A stretch of DNA of 64,000 nt, taken from NCBI GenBank assembly GCA_017893485.1, contig JACEHZ010000374.1, positions 402,001 through 466,000 on the forward strand, given 5' to 3'. This stretch comes from Hemerocallis citrina. Taxonomy: Eukaryota; Streptophyta; Magnoliopsida; Asparagales; Asphodelaceae. The position numbers were made by a program, and so were the translations under genes. The number at the start of each line of letters is the position of its first letter. Position 1 is the first letter of the stretch. Shown piece after piece: positions 35,736 through 45,517 of this stretch. The notes under the pieces are model-generated. The model did not search any database. It saw only the letters and a program-made list of their open reading frames with translations, and was not told the origin of the DNA.

Positions 35736-36329
35736 CTAAATAGTGATGCTAAACTCTACATTACGTTGTAGGGGTAACCCAGGCAAATCTTCCAAGAACA
35801 CATTCGAATAGTCCCGAACCACAGGAATCTGCTGCACTTTCGCAAGAACCTCCTTCTTGCTGATAGCAGCCACCAAAACTGAACATCTCTTCTTCCTCTG
35901 GAAAGTGACTTCAGGACCACCTGGATCCTTCACTGTTACCTTCTTGGTCTTATACTCGATGTTCTCACTGTACACCGACATCCAATCAATGCTAATGATA
36001 ACATCAACTCCCAAGACATTCAGCTTGATCAGATCAATCCCGAAAATTCTGTTTCAAATCATGATTTCGCAGTCTGCATAGTACCGATCAGTGGTTAGAG
36101 TTTTCCCTGATGGAGTAGCTACTACTAAGACCTTGCCTGGAAAGACCTTCGGTTCGACTCCCAAAACTTTAGCAAATTTTGGAGATACAAAAGTATGAGA
36201 GGATCCAGTATGGAACAAAACAACAGCTTTCTTTCCATTCAAATTAAGTTCTCCTGTTACATAACACACACTCGTTACATAACAGTTCACTAAATAAACA
36301 GGAAAAAGAGAACAATAGAAAGAAAACAC
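35736..36329 (-). pseudogene. Protease and pre-RT linker, chromovirus copy 2
   Basis: The retropepsin motif reads VVLFHTGSSHTFVS, where the usual FDTGSSHSF has its catalytic Asp replaced by His (a GAT to CAT change); this would abolish proteolysis. The rest is well kept: KVLGVEPKVFPGKVLVVATP, GVDVIISIDWMS (usually LGMDWL), and the linker DVFLEDLPGLP-like sequence (SNVFLEDLPGLPLQRNVEF) before RT. A frameshift lies near 36030-36055. Confidence 0.82.
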
Positions 36330-36419
36330 TTCTAAACATCCGCCTTCGTACCAGTGATGACGTGATCCACTTCATCAGCGTCAGCCTCAGTCAAGGCAAA
36401 TAATCACCCCTGCTGGTAC

Positions 36420-37230
36420 GACTTCTTCCTAATTTGCCGCGTTGGCCCATTACGGGTGACATCTCACAGCTTAGGGCAGTGAAATTGGTAATGACCTGTC
36501 TCCCCACAATTGAAACAAGTCACCATAGGAGGTCTCACCCAACCATTTTCGGGTCTCCCAGCCACATTAACAGCATTCCCAGAAAATGCGGGCATCTTCC
36601 CAACATGCCAATTGCTCCTCCGGTTCTGAGCGGCAAGAAACTGCTCTATGTCTTCCTCCATAGCTACAGCTCGCTTGACCAACTTGTCAAATCTCCTGAT
36701 ACCAAGGGGTATCATCTTGGACCTCAGACTTGGCCTTAATCCATGCTCAAACTTCTGAGCTTTCTTTGCCTTGTCCATCACAAGTTCGGGCGCATACCTC
36801 GAGAGCTGAGTAAACCTTCTCTCATACTCTCTGACTGATATGCTGTCCTGCTACAGTGCCAGGAATTCCATAGCCTTCTTCTCCTGGACGTCGGATGGAA
36901 AGTAGTGACTGCAGAACTCCTCCAAGAATTCCTCCCAGCCAAGAACAATATTTTCCATCGTCCGCTTCATGGATTGCCACCAAACAGCTGCATCCTTCTC
37001 GAACAGCAGTGCAGCCAACTTCACCTTGCTGCCTTCCGAGGTTTCCAAGACTTCAAAGATAGTCTCGACCTACCTGATCCAATTGTCAGCCGTATCTGGG
37101 TCTAACTTCCTCTCAAACACTTGTGGTTTCATCCTCTTGAATGATTCCACGAGCTTGATTGCCTTAGGAACTGATTTGCAGGCATCCTCCCCTAGTTTTG
37201 ATTCATGGCAACGACATTGAGGGTCTGATA
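36420..37230 (-). pseudogene. Gag, chromovirus copy 2
   Basis: Capsid part at 37048-36851 (KLAALLFEKDAAVWWQSM, WEEFLEEFCSHYFP, KKAMEFLAL), C-terminal part at 36781-36464 with FEHGLRPSLRSKMIPL and a clean zinc knuckle CFNCGETGHYQFHC (C-X2-C-X4-H-X4-C). Stops separate the parts (for example near 36850 and 37070). Precedes the protease. Confidence 0.82.
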
Positions 37231-37436
37231 GAATCTCGCTAACTTCGTTTCCAAGTTCAGCCTTTCTCCGCTTCTAGCTCTTCTTCCAGCTATATTCTGA
37301 TGCAAAAGATTTATTAAATTCGAAGTAGAAAACATGAATTTAAATCAACTCTTCTTTTCATTGAATTCAAACTTTGTACATTCAAATTTAAAATCTTTCC
37401 TGACATCAAATGAAAGCAGTAAGAAGATACAACATT

Positions 37437-37841
37437 TTAGTTCCTATGGTTCCTTTTGGCTTCTCGAAGCTCTTCCCGTAGTTCCGCCACTTCTTCCTTC
37501 AGTACAACATACGTGTTCTTTCTCTTCTCGAGATCCCAAATACGATGACTAAGAGTTGCAATATCCTCCTTGAACTTCGCACACTGGGCTTGTAGTAGCT
37601 CTGCTCTCTCCCTCTGAGTCTCCACCTGCCTCTGAAGAGACACAATGAAACTGATCGGAACTGGCTCTTCCTCGTCGGAGGAATCATCAGATGAATCTGG
37701 AGGTGGAGTGATCTCTCGGGACTCAGGCCATTCCTCCTCAAATTCGTCCGGATCTTCTTTGTCGGAGTCTGCTTGTCCGAGGTAGTATTCCTCTTCTATG
37801 TGCCAATCATCACCCCATGCTGGGTCGAATTGGTTCGCCAT
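37437..37841 (-). CDS. Small acidic coiled-coil ORF between PBS and gag of chromovirus copy 2
   Basis: 134 codons, uninterrupted, from the ATG at 37841 (MANQFDPAWGDDWHIEEEYY). The first half is very acidic (Asp/Glu/Ser-rich, with EEEWPESREITPPPDSSDD). The second half (from about residue 70) is a heptad-like coiled coil (LQRQVETQRERAELLQAQ, VAELREELREAK). It lies about 150 bp inside the PBS and upstream of gag, an extra ORF place seen in some plant chromoviruses. It is unknown whether it is translated alone or was once the Gag N-terminus. It is notable that it stays open while all other frames of this element are broken. A longer reading starting at 38048 enters the LTR and is less likely. Confidence 0.6.
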   Translation of the reverse strand: MANQFDPAWGDDWHIEEEYYLGQADSDKEDPDEFEEEWPESREITPPPDSSDDSSDEEEPVPISFIVSLQRQVETQRERAELLQAQCAKFKEDIATLSHRIWDLEKRKNTYVVLKEEVAELREELREAKRNHRN

Positions 37842-37986
37842 CTTAGAGAAAGGAGAAGAAGAAGAAGCATAAATCATAGAGCAACACAAATGTAAGTGAC
37901 TTACATTTAAATCTCTACACTCAACACACACTCTAATGTCCACACTAGGGTGTCGTTCCTTATAAATTTGTACTACTCGGAAGCCT

Positions 37987-37999
37987 GGCTCTGATACCA
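37987..37999 (-). other. Primer binding site, iMet-tRNA type (perfect)
   Basis: The minus strand reads TGGTATCAGAGCC, the standard plant initiator-Met PBS, 3 bp from the LTR edge at 38003. Confidence 0.92.
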
Positions 38000-38002
38000 C
38001 TC

Positions 38003-39105
38003 TGTAACACCCTGAATTCCAAATAAGACCGAATTCGAAGTTCCACAAGATCTTTACACTTTTCTTCGTACAATTTACAAGGAATTAAAAACTTTTATTA
38101 CATCAGAGTTACATTTAAACAGCGGAAGCAAAGTTACAACATTTACATGAATGAAATACAACAACACTTGAATAATTCTTTAAGCATCAATTCTCCTTAG
38201 TCTTTTTCATGCACTTTATCCAACATAGAAACTGTGGGCACGTCAGTTCATTCAACTGATGCAAGGATATAATACATCAATTTCTCTTACTTAGAAAGTA
38301 CACACTTGTCACAAAACAAAGCTACGGGGACTATCCTATTGATGTCGTGTGTGAATGTGCACTTAATTTTTAATGCAATTAGTTATGTTACATGACACTA
38401 ATGCGCACTTGTTTGGATTCTATGCATTCCATGCTACATTGGTCCGAGGGCAAGCCCTTAATCGTTCTTCATCTTGTAGGGTTCAATCCCTCGCCATGAC
38501 TTAAACTACTACGGTAACTACGATAAGTATCCTAGATGTTCTATGAGTTACGAGCCCATGTTCAGATAGCCTGGAGGGGAATCCCACGTCATGACATGAC
38601 GCATCATACAGAGCCTATGGACAATTCATCCTCTATCATGGAACGATGGCACCCCCTGTAGTCACCAAACACCCACAAGCGTTGCCACCGGGACGATAAT
38701 TCCAAAGTATTGTTCACGCCATGACATGACGCATCAAGCAGACAACCTATGAATCACTCTCACACCGTCAATCTGATGGCCCTCATACTCGTGTTTTTCT
38801 CTTACTTTCGTCACATCTTCACTATGTATCTTTTCCTTAGTTATTTTGAATCATGAATAAAATCAATACCCTAGAGTTAGCACTCCCTCTATACTGTTCT
38901 TAACCATCAATCAACACAACGACCCAAACTTCGTCTTTTCTTTTCAATATCTTATTTCAAAAGTATTTATTCAATGCCGGTATAAAGCTTAACTACACTC
39001 TAGCTTTTAATTCCATTTCATGTTCATAGAATTGAATGTTCATACTCATAAATCTTTCATAATTCAACATGATCTTATATTTCACTTTCATGTACCATTT
39101 CATGC
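38003..39105 (-). mobile_element. 5' LTR of chromovirus copy 2, outer part
   Basis: Begins TGTAACACCCTG; collinear with 22759-23850. Interrupted at 39105/39106 in catttcatgc; resumes at 47159. Confidence 0.9.
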
Positions 39106-40817
39106 AATAGAAGAACACTGATTTTTATGATATTGAACTTGAGCCCAATCAGTAGTCGTCTTGTTCTCCTTCTTTGATGCTTGCTGTCGAAGATCGGTTC
39201 TTGATGATGGATCCGGCCTCCTCGAGAGAGTCCTTTCGCTTCTTTCTTGATTGGTATTTATAGAACAAGAGAAGAGAATTAGGGTTTGCCACTTTTTGCA
39301 GAGAAGTCCTCTTCTTTTGATTATTTCTTTCCTTATCTTGATCTGCGTTTTTATGTCTTTCTCTTTTTCTTCTTTCCTTCCTTATCTGCTCACCACGTGC
39401 TCTTGCTTTGATTGTTTGAGAAGTTGTTATTCGCAGAAAACACCTGGGTTTGGATAACTTAATTTTGATTCGGATTTGGATGAGGATGCATCTGTTCTTA
39501 TCTTCTGACTCGCCGCGTACCAGTCGACTTATCTTCGAACCAGTCGACTGTGTCGAGACTTCTGAAGATTTCTTAGTTGATCAGCCCAGTCGACTGGTGT
39601 TGGAGTAAGTCGATTGTGCCGAGACATCTGCGTAAACTTGATTTCTCTGTCCAGTCGCCTGTGTGGACAAATCAGTCGACTGATGCTCTGTAATATTCTG
39701 AGTTCATCCTTAAAATCCTGAATCTGCCTCGTTTCGCTGTTATAGGCTGTTTCCTATGGAAAAAGAGAAAAGAAGCGTAAATACCACATATAGAGCATTT
39801 AAATGTTCAATTGCCTTAAGATTATTGCTCCTAAAAGTGAATAATATTTGGTTCATCAAATACCCCCAAACTTAGCTTTTGCTTGTCCTCAAGCAAACTA
39901 AAATTATGAACAAGGGGAATAATAATAATAATAGGCTCAACTACCAAGAATTTTTATTATGCAAGCATCAAAATAAACAATTGCAAATACAGTAAAAACA
40001 AGTATACCCACTTTCTTCAGTGCAATTGTTTAGTCATAATCCCCAACTCAATCATACTTGTCATGCAATTAATTTAATTATAGTATGTAACTCTCCATCT
40101 GTGATTATCCCCTTTCTTTACTACAAACCGAGTAGCAAACTAGAGTTTTTTTTTTTTTTTTAAGTCTCTTCTCTAAAGTTGTCACTTGCCTTTTGACGCG
40201 AATGCAAAACATTTGTATGAATCCACCCGGTTACTCAACAAGTCACATACTTTAAAGTGCTTTGCATACTCATATTCCAAGTTGCCGTTTGACGTAAGGG
40301 TAAACATTGGTGATGAATACCCCTAGTTACTAAGCACTCAAAACATTGGAGTAGATTGACTTTGTTCAAATATATATATATACATATGATTTATCACTCT
40401 ATTTACTTAAACTCAATTTAGAACTAGATCAAAAGGAAATAATCACCAGAAAAAGTATCACATTTGTTTATTATGTATAATCGCATGACTCATATAATTT
40501 TGTAAGGCATTATGAAACTCAACAATCCTAAAGTAAATAAGTATCCTTACTATTACTGTATAAGAAATTGTTTATCCTAAAAAAAATTTCAACAGGCTCT
40601 AAATATAACTACCTAATACCCCCAAACATAGATGGAACATTGTCCTCAATGTTCGCGCAAAGCTTAAAATATAGGCATGTGTTACCATCTAGTAAGAAGG
40701 AGAGACTAAAAATAAAAAGATGAATAACAAAAAGAAAATGAAAGGAAAGTGTAAATACTCCCCTGAAAATTGGGTTGCCTCCCAATAAGCGCTGTGTTTC
40801 CTGTCTTCAGCTAGACT
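39106..40817 (-). mobile_element. Inverted extra segment: partial LTR plus 3' region of the TR-GAG element
   Basis: 39106-39858 is the first 753 bp of the LTR found at 45518, but reversed. 39859-40817 is the reversed 3' region matching about 44570-45517, including both polypurine-like motifs. It joins the forward LTR (40818) within TGATGA, a microhomology shared by the LTR start and the 3' region (catca reversed). It forms a ~750 bp inverted repeat with the LTR at 40818, about 960 bp apart. Open frame 39251-39457 is LTR, not a gene. Confidence 0.88.
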
Positions 40818-42458
40818 TGATGAACCAAATATTATTCACTTTTAGGAGCAATAATCTTAAGGCAATTGAACATTTAAATGCTCTATATGTGGTATTTACG
40901 CTTCTTTTCTCTTTTTCCATAGGAAACAGCCTATAACAGCGAAACGAGGCAGATTCAGGATTTTAAGGATGAACTCAGAATATTACAGAGCATCAGTCGA
41001 CTGATTCGTCCACACAGGCGACTGGACAGAGAAATCAAGTTTACGCAGATGTCTCGGCACAGTCGACTTACTCCAACACCAGTCGACTGGGCTGATCAAT
41101 TAAGAAATCTTCAGAAGTCTCGACACAGTCGACTGGTTCGAAGATAAGTCGACTGGTATGCGGCGAGTCAGAAGATAAGAACAGATGCATCCTCATCCAA
41201 ATCTGAATCAAAATTAAGTTATCCAAACCCAGGTGTTTTCTGCGAATAATAACTTCTCAAACAATCAAAGCAAGAGCACGTGGTGAGCAGATAAGGAAGG
41301 AAAGAAGAAAAAGAGAAAGACATAAAAACGCAGATCAAGATAAGGAAAGAAATAATCAAAAGAAGAGGACTTCTCTGCAAAAAGTGGCAAACCCTAATTC
41401 TCTTCTCTTGTTCTATAAATACCAATCAAGAAAGAAGCGAAAGGACTCTCTCGAGGAGGCCGGATCCATCATCAAGAACCGATCATCGACAGCAAGCATC
41501 AAAGAAGGAGAACAAGACGACTACTGATTGGGCTCAAGTTCAATATCATAAAAATCAGTGTTCTTCTATTCTTCCTTTTACTTTTATTTTCATTGTAGTC
41601 ATGAACTCTATTTTATTAATCAATAAAAGTTTTATTATGTGGAACTAACTTTCATAGTTGGGTAGATTGAGACCATAGTTATGTAATGCTTGCTACTCTC
41701 TTACTTATTGATTAAACCTGAGTGAATTGGAATAGATTTATAATAATCAAACTAGTTCAGAAAACTAAGGGCAGTCGACTGAAGTGACAGCCAGTCGACT
41801 GGTCCGAATCTGGGATTATAAGTTTGTGCAGTGTAGATCTGAATCTATTAGATGAGCATATTGAGACGACCCGTATCTCGTGTTCATAACTCGTAATAAG
41901 GGAATCTTTAGGGGTTCTTGGTTTAATCAACTTAAGGGATCTAGATCTGATACCAATTTCTAGGACCTTAAGTGTTTGTTCGTTTCCACTGTTCTTATGC
42001 CTTCTTTAAGTGCAACTTAGTAGATACCATGCTAAATACTTAAAGAAAGAAACGAATTAGAGTAGATACCATGCCTAATTCTTGGCTTAGGGAAACATTA
42101 CTTTAAGGAGTAGATACCATGCCCTTGAAGAGAACAAACATGAGTAATGGATGTAGTATATGACTCAGCATTACTGACTATTGGTGGAGATCAAAACCCA
42201 ACTACTTTAATAGAGATTTGTGACTCAACTTGTGATGCTACTTATTTAGATTTTTATCTTTTCATTTCTTTTAGACTTTCAGAACGACACTTCAATATTC
42301 TGTTTTCTATTTTATTGATTAGTAAGTTAGAATCTACAATCTCCGTGGGATCGACTCTTGCTTGCCGCTACGCTTCTTCAAACGATTCGTGCACTTGCGA
42401 GGTTTTTTAATTTGTGTCTAGTTTTATCTATTTATTTAGGTATCTAGATTGCACAACA
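40818..42458 (+). mobile_element. 5' LTR of young TR-GAG element
   Basis: TGATGAACC...GCACAACA. Contains seven GTCGAC palindromes, a TATA box at 41415, and three copies of agtagataccatg in 42010-42122 (a small direct repeat). Frames at 41219-41425 (minus) and 42147-42410 (plus) recur identically in the other LTR and are not genes. Confidence 0.92.
41415..41422 (+). promoter_or_regulatory. TATA box, 5' LTR of young TR-GAG element
   Basis: TATAAATA in ttctataaataccaatc, about 600 bp into the LTR. The same box is at 46115 in the 3' LTR. Context matches the TATA region of the other TR-GAG family at 31265. Confidence 0.65.
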
Positions 42459-42460
42459 AG

Positions 42461-42482
42461 TTTTTGGCGCCGTTGCCGGGGA
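42461..42482 (+). other. Primer binding site of young TR-GAG element
   Basis: ggcgccgttgccgggg preceded by tttt, 2 bp from the LTR end. This is the classic PBS of Athila-like elements. Confidence 0.9.
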
Positions 42483-42658
42483 TTGTTTACTATTTTAACT
42501 TACAAATCAGTAAAATCTTTTTCTTTTTATTTTATTTTATTTCTTCTTTTTATTTTCTAACATTTTCTTTTAGTTTACTTTCTGCACAAACAGGGTCAGA
42601 CCAGTCGACTGTCTCCAAGGACCAGTCGACTGCACAGCGAAGAATTCCAAAAGCAACA

Positions 42659-44275
42659 ATGGGTGAAAAAGTATTAAACCGAGTACCAATGCAAGACAGA
42701 TTCATTCCAAAGAATATTGAGCAACCGTCTTGCATAGCTTTTCAACCCAAAGTCACAGGGAATATGCATCTATCACCTCAATTACTCAGTATGGTTCCCC
42801 ACTTCAATGGCAGAATAGACGAGGATCCACACCTACATCTGCAAGACTTCTTTGATCTTTGCAGGACACAAAGCATCCAAGGGCTTACCTCTGAACAAAT
42901 CAGGTTAATCTTGTTTCCTTTTTCTTTAAAACTTAATGCTAAGTTGTGGTATAATTCCTTGGAACCAGGATCAATTAATTCATGGGAGCAATTGGCAACA
43001 AAATTCTTGAAAGAGTTCTTTCCAGCCCAGAAAACCAGACAACTAAAAATGGAGATTCTACTTTTCCAGCAAAAAGATGGCGATTTGTTTTTCGAGGCAT
43101 GGAAGGACTTTAAAAACAAGTTTTTCAAGTGTCCTACGCACAACATACCCAAGGATGATCAGGTACAAGCATTTTATGAGGGTTTAAATTACACTAACAA
43201 AGCAATTGTAGATGCAGGTTGCAATGGAATGTTGATGAGGAAGAGTGCTGAGGAGGCCATAGAGTTATTTGAAGAACTCAGCGAGAACTCACAACAATTC
43301 TCAACAAGGAGGGGTCTTTCGAAAAAACAGGGAGTATACGAAATTTCTCATAATAATAACATGCAATTAGAAATGGAAACCATGAACAAAAAGATTGATA
43401 TGCTTGTAAATTCAACGTTGGGTGGCGTAAAAAACCAACCAAAAGAAATTTGTGCAAATTGTTTTCAATCTAACCATACAACTACTTCATGTCCTATGTT
43501 TTCTTTCGCAGATCAGGAGCACACAAACTACGAAGAACAGGGAATGTACCCTCCCCAGAACAAATTTTTTTCAAACACGTATAACCCAGGGTGGCAAAAC
43601 CATCAAGGCAATCAATTCACACCAGGGCATACGCAGCAATTCCAGGGTGGGAATGGGTATGATAGGCCAGAACAAGAAAAGAATAAGTTGGATTTCGAGT
43701 CCACCATTCTTCAATTACTCCAACAGCAACAGCAAACAAGCAATCAACAAGGACAGGCTATTCAAAAATTGGAAATACAAATTGGTCAAATTGCTACGGA
43801 GTTAAGTGAAAGAAAGGCAGGAGAATTCCCATCACAAACCATACCTAACCCTAGAGGACAAGAACAGCTCCAATCAAGAACAACACTAGAGGAAGAGATT
43901 GAGTTTAAAATGTTTGATGCACCACAATTTCCACACAATGATCATGAATGTTATAATGTTGATGTGGTTCAGGAAATTTGTGACCAACCATTTCAGGAAC
44001 ATGGTGTTGACTCATCACAAGAAACAACTACCCTCCCTCTAACATTATTTCATGTTGAACAGGAATACGATGACGGCAGGATTGCAGAGACAGTACATCA
44101 CTTTGAAACTCCAAAGCCATATTCAGGTAAACTCGCACCTGCATGTGAAAATATTATGACTGATAACGCTTTTGTTCCCGCAGATCAGTCGACTGGTGGA
44201 CGGGATAAGTCGACCGTCCCGACTGCTACCAGAATCCTAGACGTGGAGCTGAAGCCACTACATGAACACCAGTAG
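42659..44275 (+). CDS. Athila-like Gag, intact
   Basis: Structural Gag that packages the element RNA. The start is taken at the ATG 42659 (MGEKVLNRVPMQDRF), 538 codons; the frame is open further upstream through the PBS but an ATG in the LTR at 42449 is unlikely to be used. The capsid core has MVPHFNGRIDEDPHLHLQDF, LILFPFSLKLNAKLWYNSL, WEQLATKFLKEFFPAQKTR, LFFEAWKDFKNKFFKC, AFYEGLNYTNKAIVDAG and AIELFEELSENSQQF. A zinc knuckle CANCFQSNHTTTSC (C-X2-C-X4-H-X4-C) is at about residue 265. Then follows a Gln/Asn-rich segment and a helix around QLLQQQQQTSNQQGQAIQKL. The C-terminus carries QST motifs encoded by CAGTCGACT. The long open frame and near-identical LTRs suggest it was functional recently. 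Confidence 0.9.
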   Translation: MGEKVLNRVPMQDRFIPKNIEQPSCIAFQPKVTGNMHLSPQLLSMVPHFNGRIDEDPHLHLQDFFDLCRTQSIQGLTSEQIRLILFPFSLKLNAKLWYNSLEPGSINSWEQLATKFLKEFFPAQKTRQLKMEILLFQQKDGDLFFEAWKDFKNKFFKCPTHNIPKDDQVQAFYEGLNYTNKAIVDAGCNGMLMRKSAEEAIELFEELSENSQQFSTRRGLSKKQGVYEISHNNNMQLEMETMNKKIDMLVNSTLGGVKNQPKEICANCFQSNHTTTSCPMFSFADQEHTNYEEQGMYPPQNKFFSNTYNPGWQNHQGNQFTPGHTQQFQGGNGYDRPEQEKNKLDFESTILQLLQQQQQTSNQQGQAIQKLEIQIGQIATELSERKAGEFPSQTIPNPRGQEQLQSRTTLEEEIEFKMFDAPQFPHNDHECYNVDVVQEICDQPFQEHGVDSSQETTTLPLTLFHVEQEYDDGRIAETVHHFETPKPYSGKLAPACENIMTDNAFVPADQSTGGRDKSTVPTATRILDVELKPLHEHQ

Positions 44276-45517
44276 TATGGATCTTTGGGGGGAGAACAGA
44301 CATTACCTGTGACAGTTGCTACAAATTTTAGGAAGCAGAAAGAGGAGTGGCTGCAGGGAGTCTTTCAAAAGCACAATGGTGCATTAAGATGGACCATTGC
44401 TGATAAACTAATGTCAAGATGGTACGGTCCATAAAATTGTTGCACAAGTTTCCCCCACATGGAGCGTTGGCGAAAAACCAATGTGCAAGGTGAATGGGCA
44501 GAGGGGGAAGCCTTATAATAAGATGAGTTTTGAGCCGCGATCCATTCAATACTTCGCATAAACTCATCAAGTCTAGCTGAAGACAGGAAACACAGCGCTT
44601 ATTGGGAGGCAACCCAATTTTCAGGGGAGTATTTACACTTTCCTTTCATTTTCTTTTCGTTATTCATCTTTTTATTTTTAGTCTCTCCTTCTTACTAGAT
44701 GGTAACACATGCCTATATTTTAAGCTTTGCACGAACATTGAGGACAATGTTCCATCTAAGTTTGGGGGTATTAGGTAGTTATATTTAGAGCCTGTTGAAT
44801 TTTTTTTTAGGATAAACAATTTCTTATACAGTAATAGTAAGGATACTTATTTACTTTAGGATTGTTGAGTTTCATAATGCCTTACAAAATTATATGAGTC
44901 ATGCGATTATACATAATAAACAAATGTGATACTTTTTCTGGTGATTATTTCCTTTTGATCTAGTCCTAAATTGAGTTTAAGTAAATAGAGTGATAAATCA
45001 TATGTATATATATATATTTGAACAAAGTCAATCTACTCCAATGTTTTGAGTGCTTAGTAACTAGGGGTATTCATCACCAATGTTTACCCTTACGTCAAAC
45101 GACAACTTGGAATATGAGTATGCAAAGCACTTTAAAGTTCCGGGTGGATTCATCACAAATGTTTTGCATTCGCGTCAAAAGGCAAGTGACAACTTTAGAG
45201 AAGAGACTTAAAAAAAAAAAAAAAAAAAAACTCTAGTTTGCTACTCGGTTTGTAGTAGAGAAAGGGGATAATCACAGATGGAGAGTTACATACTATAATT
45301 AAAATAATTGCATGACAAGTATGATTGAGTTGGGAATTATGACTAAACAATTGCACTGAAGAAAGTGGGTATACTTGTTTTTACTGTATTTGCAATTGTT
45401 TATTTTGATGCTTGCATAATAAAAATTCTTGGTAGCTGAGCCTATTATTATTATTATTCCCCTTGTTCATAATTTTAGTTTGCTTGAGGACAAGCAAAAG
45501 CTAAGTTTGGGGGTATT
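44276..45517 (+). other. 3' untranslated region and polypurine tracts of young TR-GAG element
   Basis: Non-coding. Contains cagcgcttattgggaggcaa (44593-44612), then two copies of ttgaggacaa-n-aagtttgggggta (44738-44770 and 45484-45514) about 750 bp apart; the second is the PPT directly before the 3' LTR. Between them lie paired blocks around gcgtcaaaaggcaagtgac and acgtcaaacgacaacttgg, which look like an old internal duplication, plus a poly-A run (45210-45230). Frames at 44328-44612 minus and 45018-45236 plus are not genes. Confidence 0.75.

Noticed and set aside
39251..39457. Identical 68-codon hydrophobic frame also at 41219-41425 and 45919-46125
   Set aside because: Three copies because it lies in three LTR segments, antisense to the LTR transcript. 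Identity reflects recent LTR duplication, not protein conservation.
42449..42658. Upstream extension of the gag frame, starting in the LTR
   Set aside because: It crosses the LTR end and PBS, so it would not be on the genomic RNA as a sensible leader. The ATG at 42659 opens the conserved Gag sequence.
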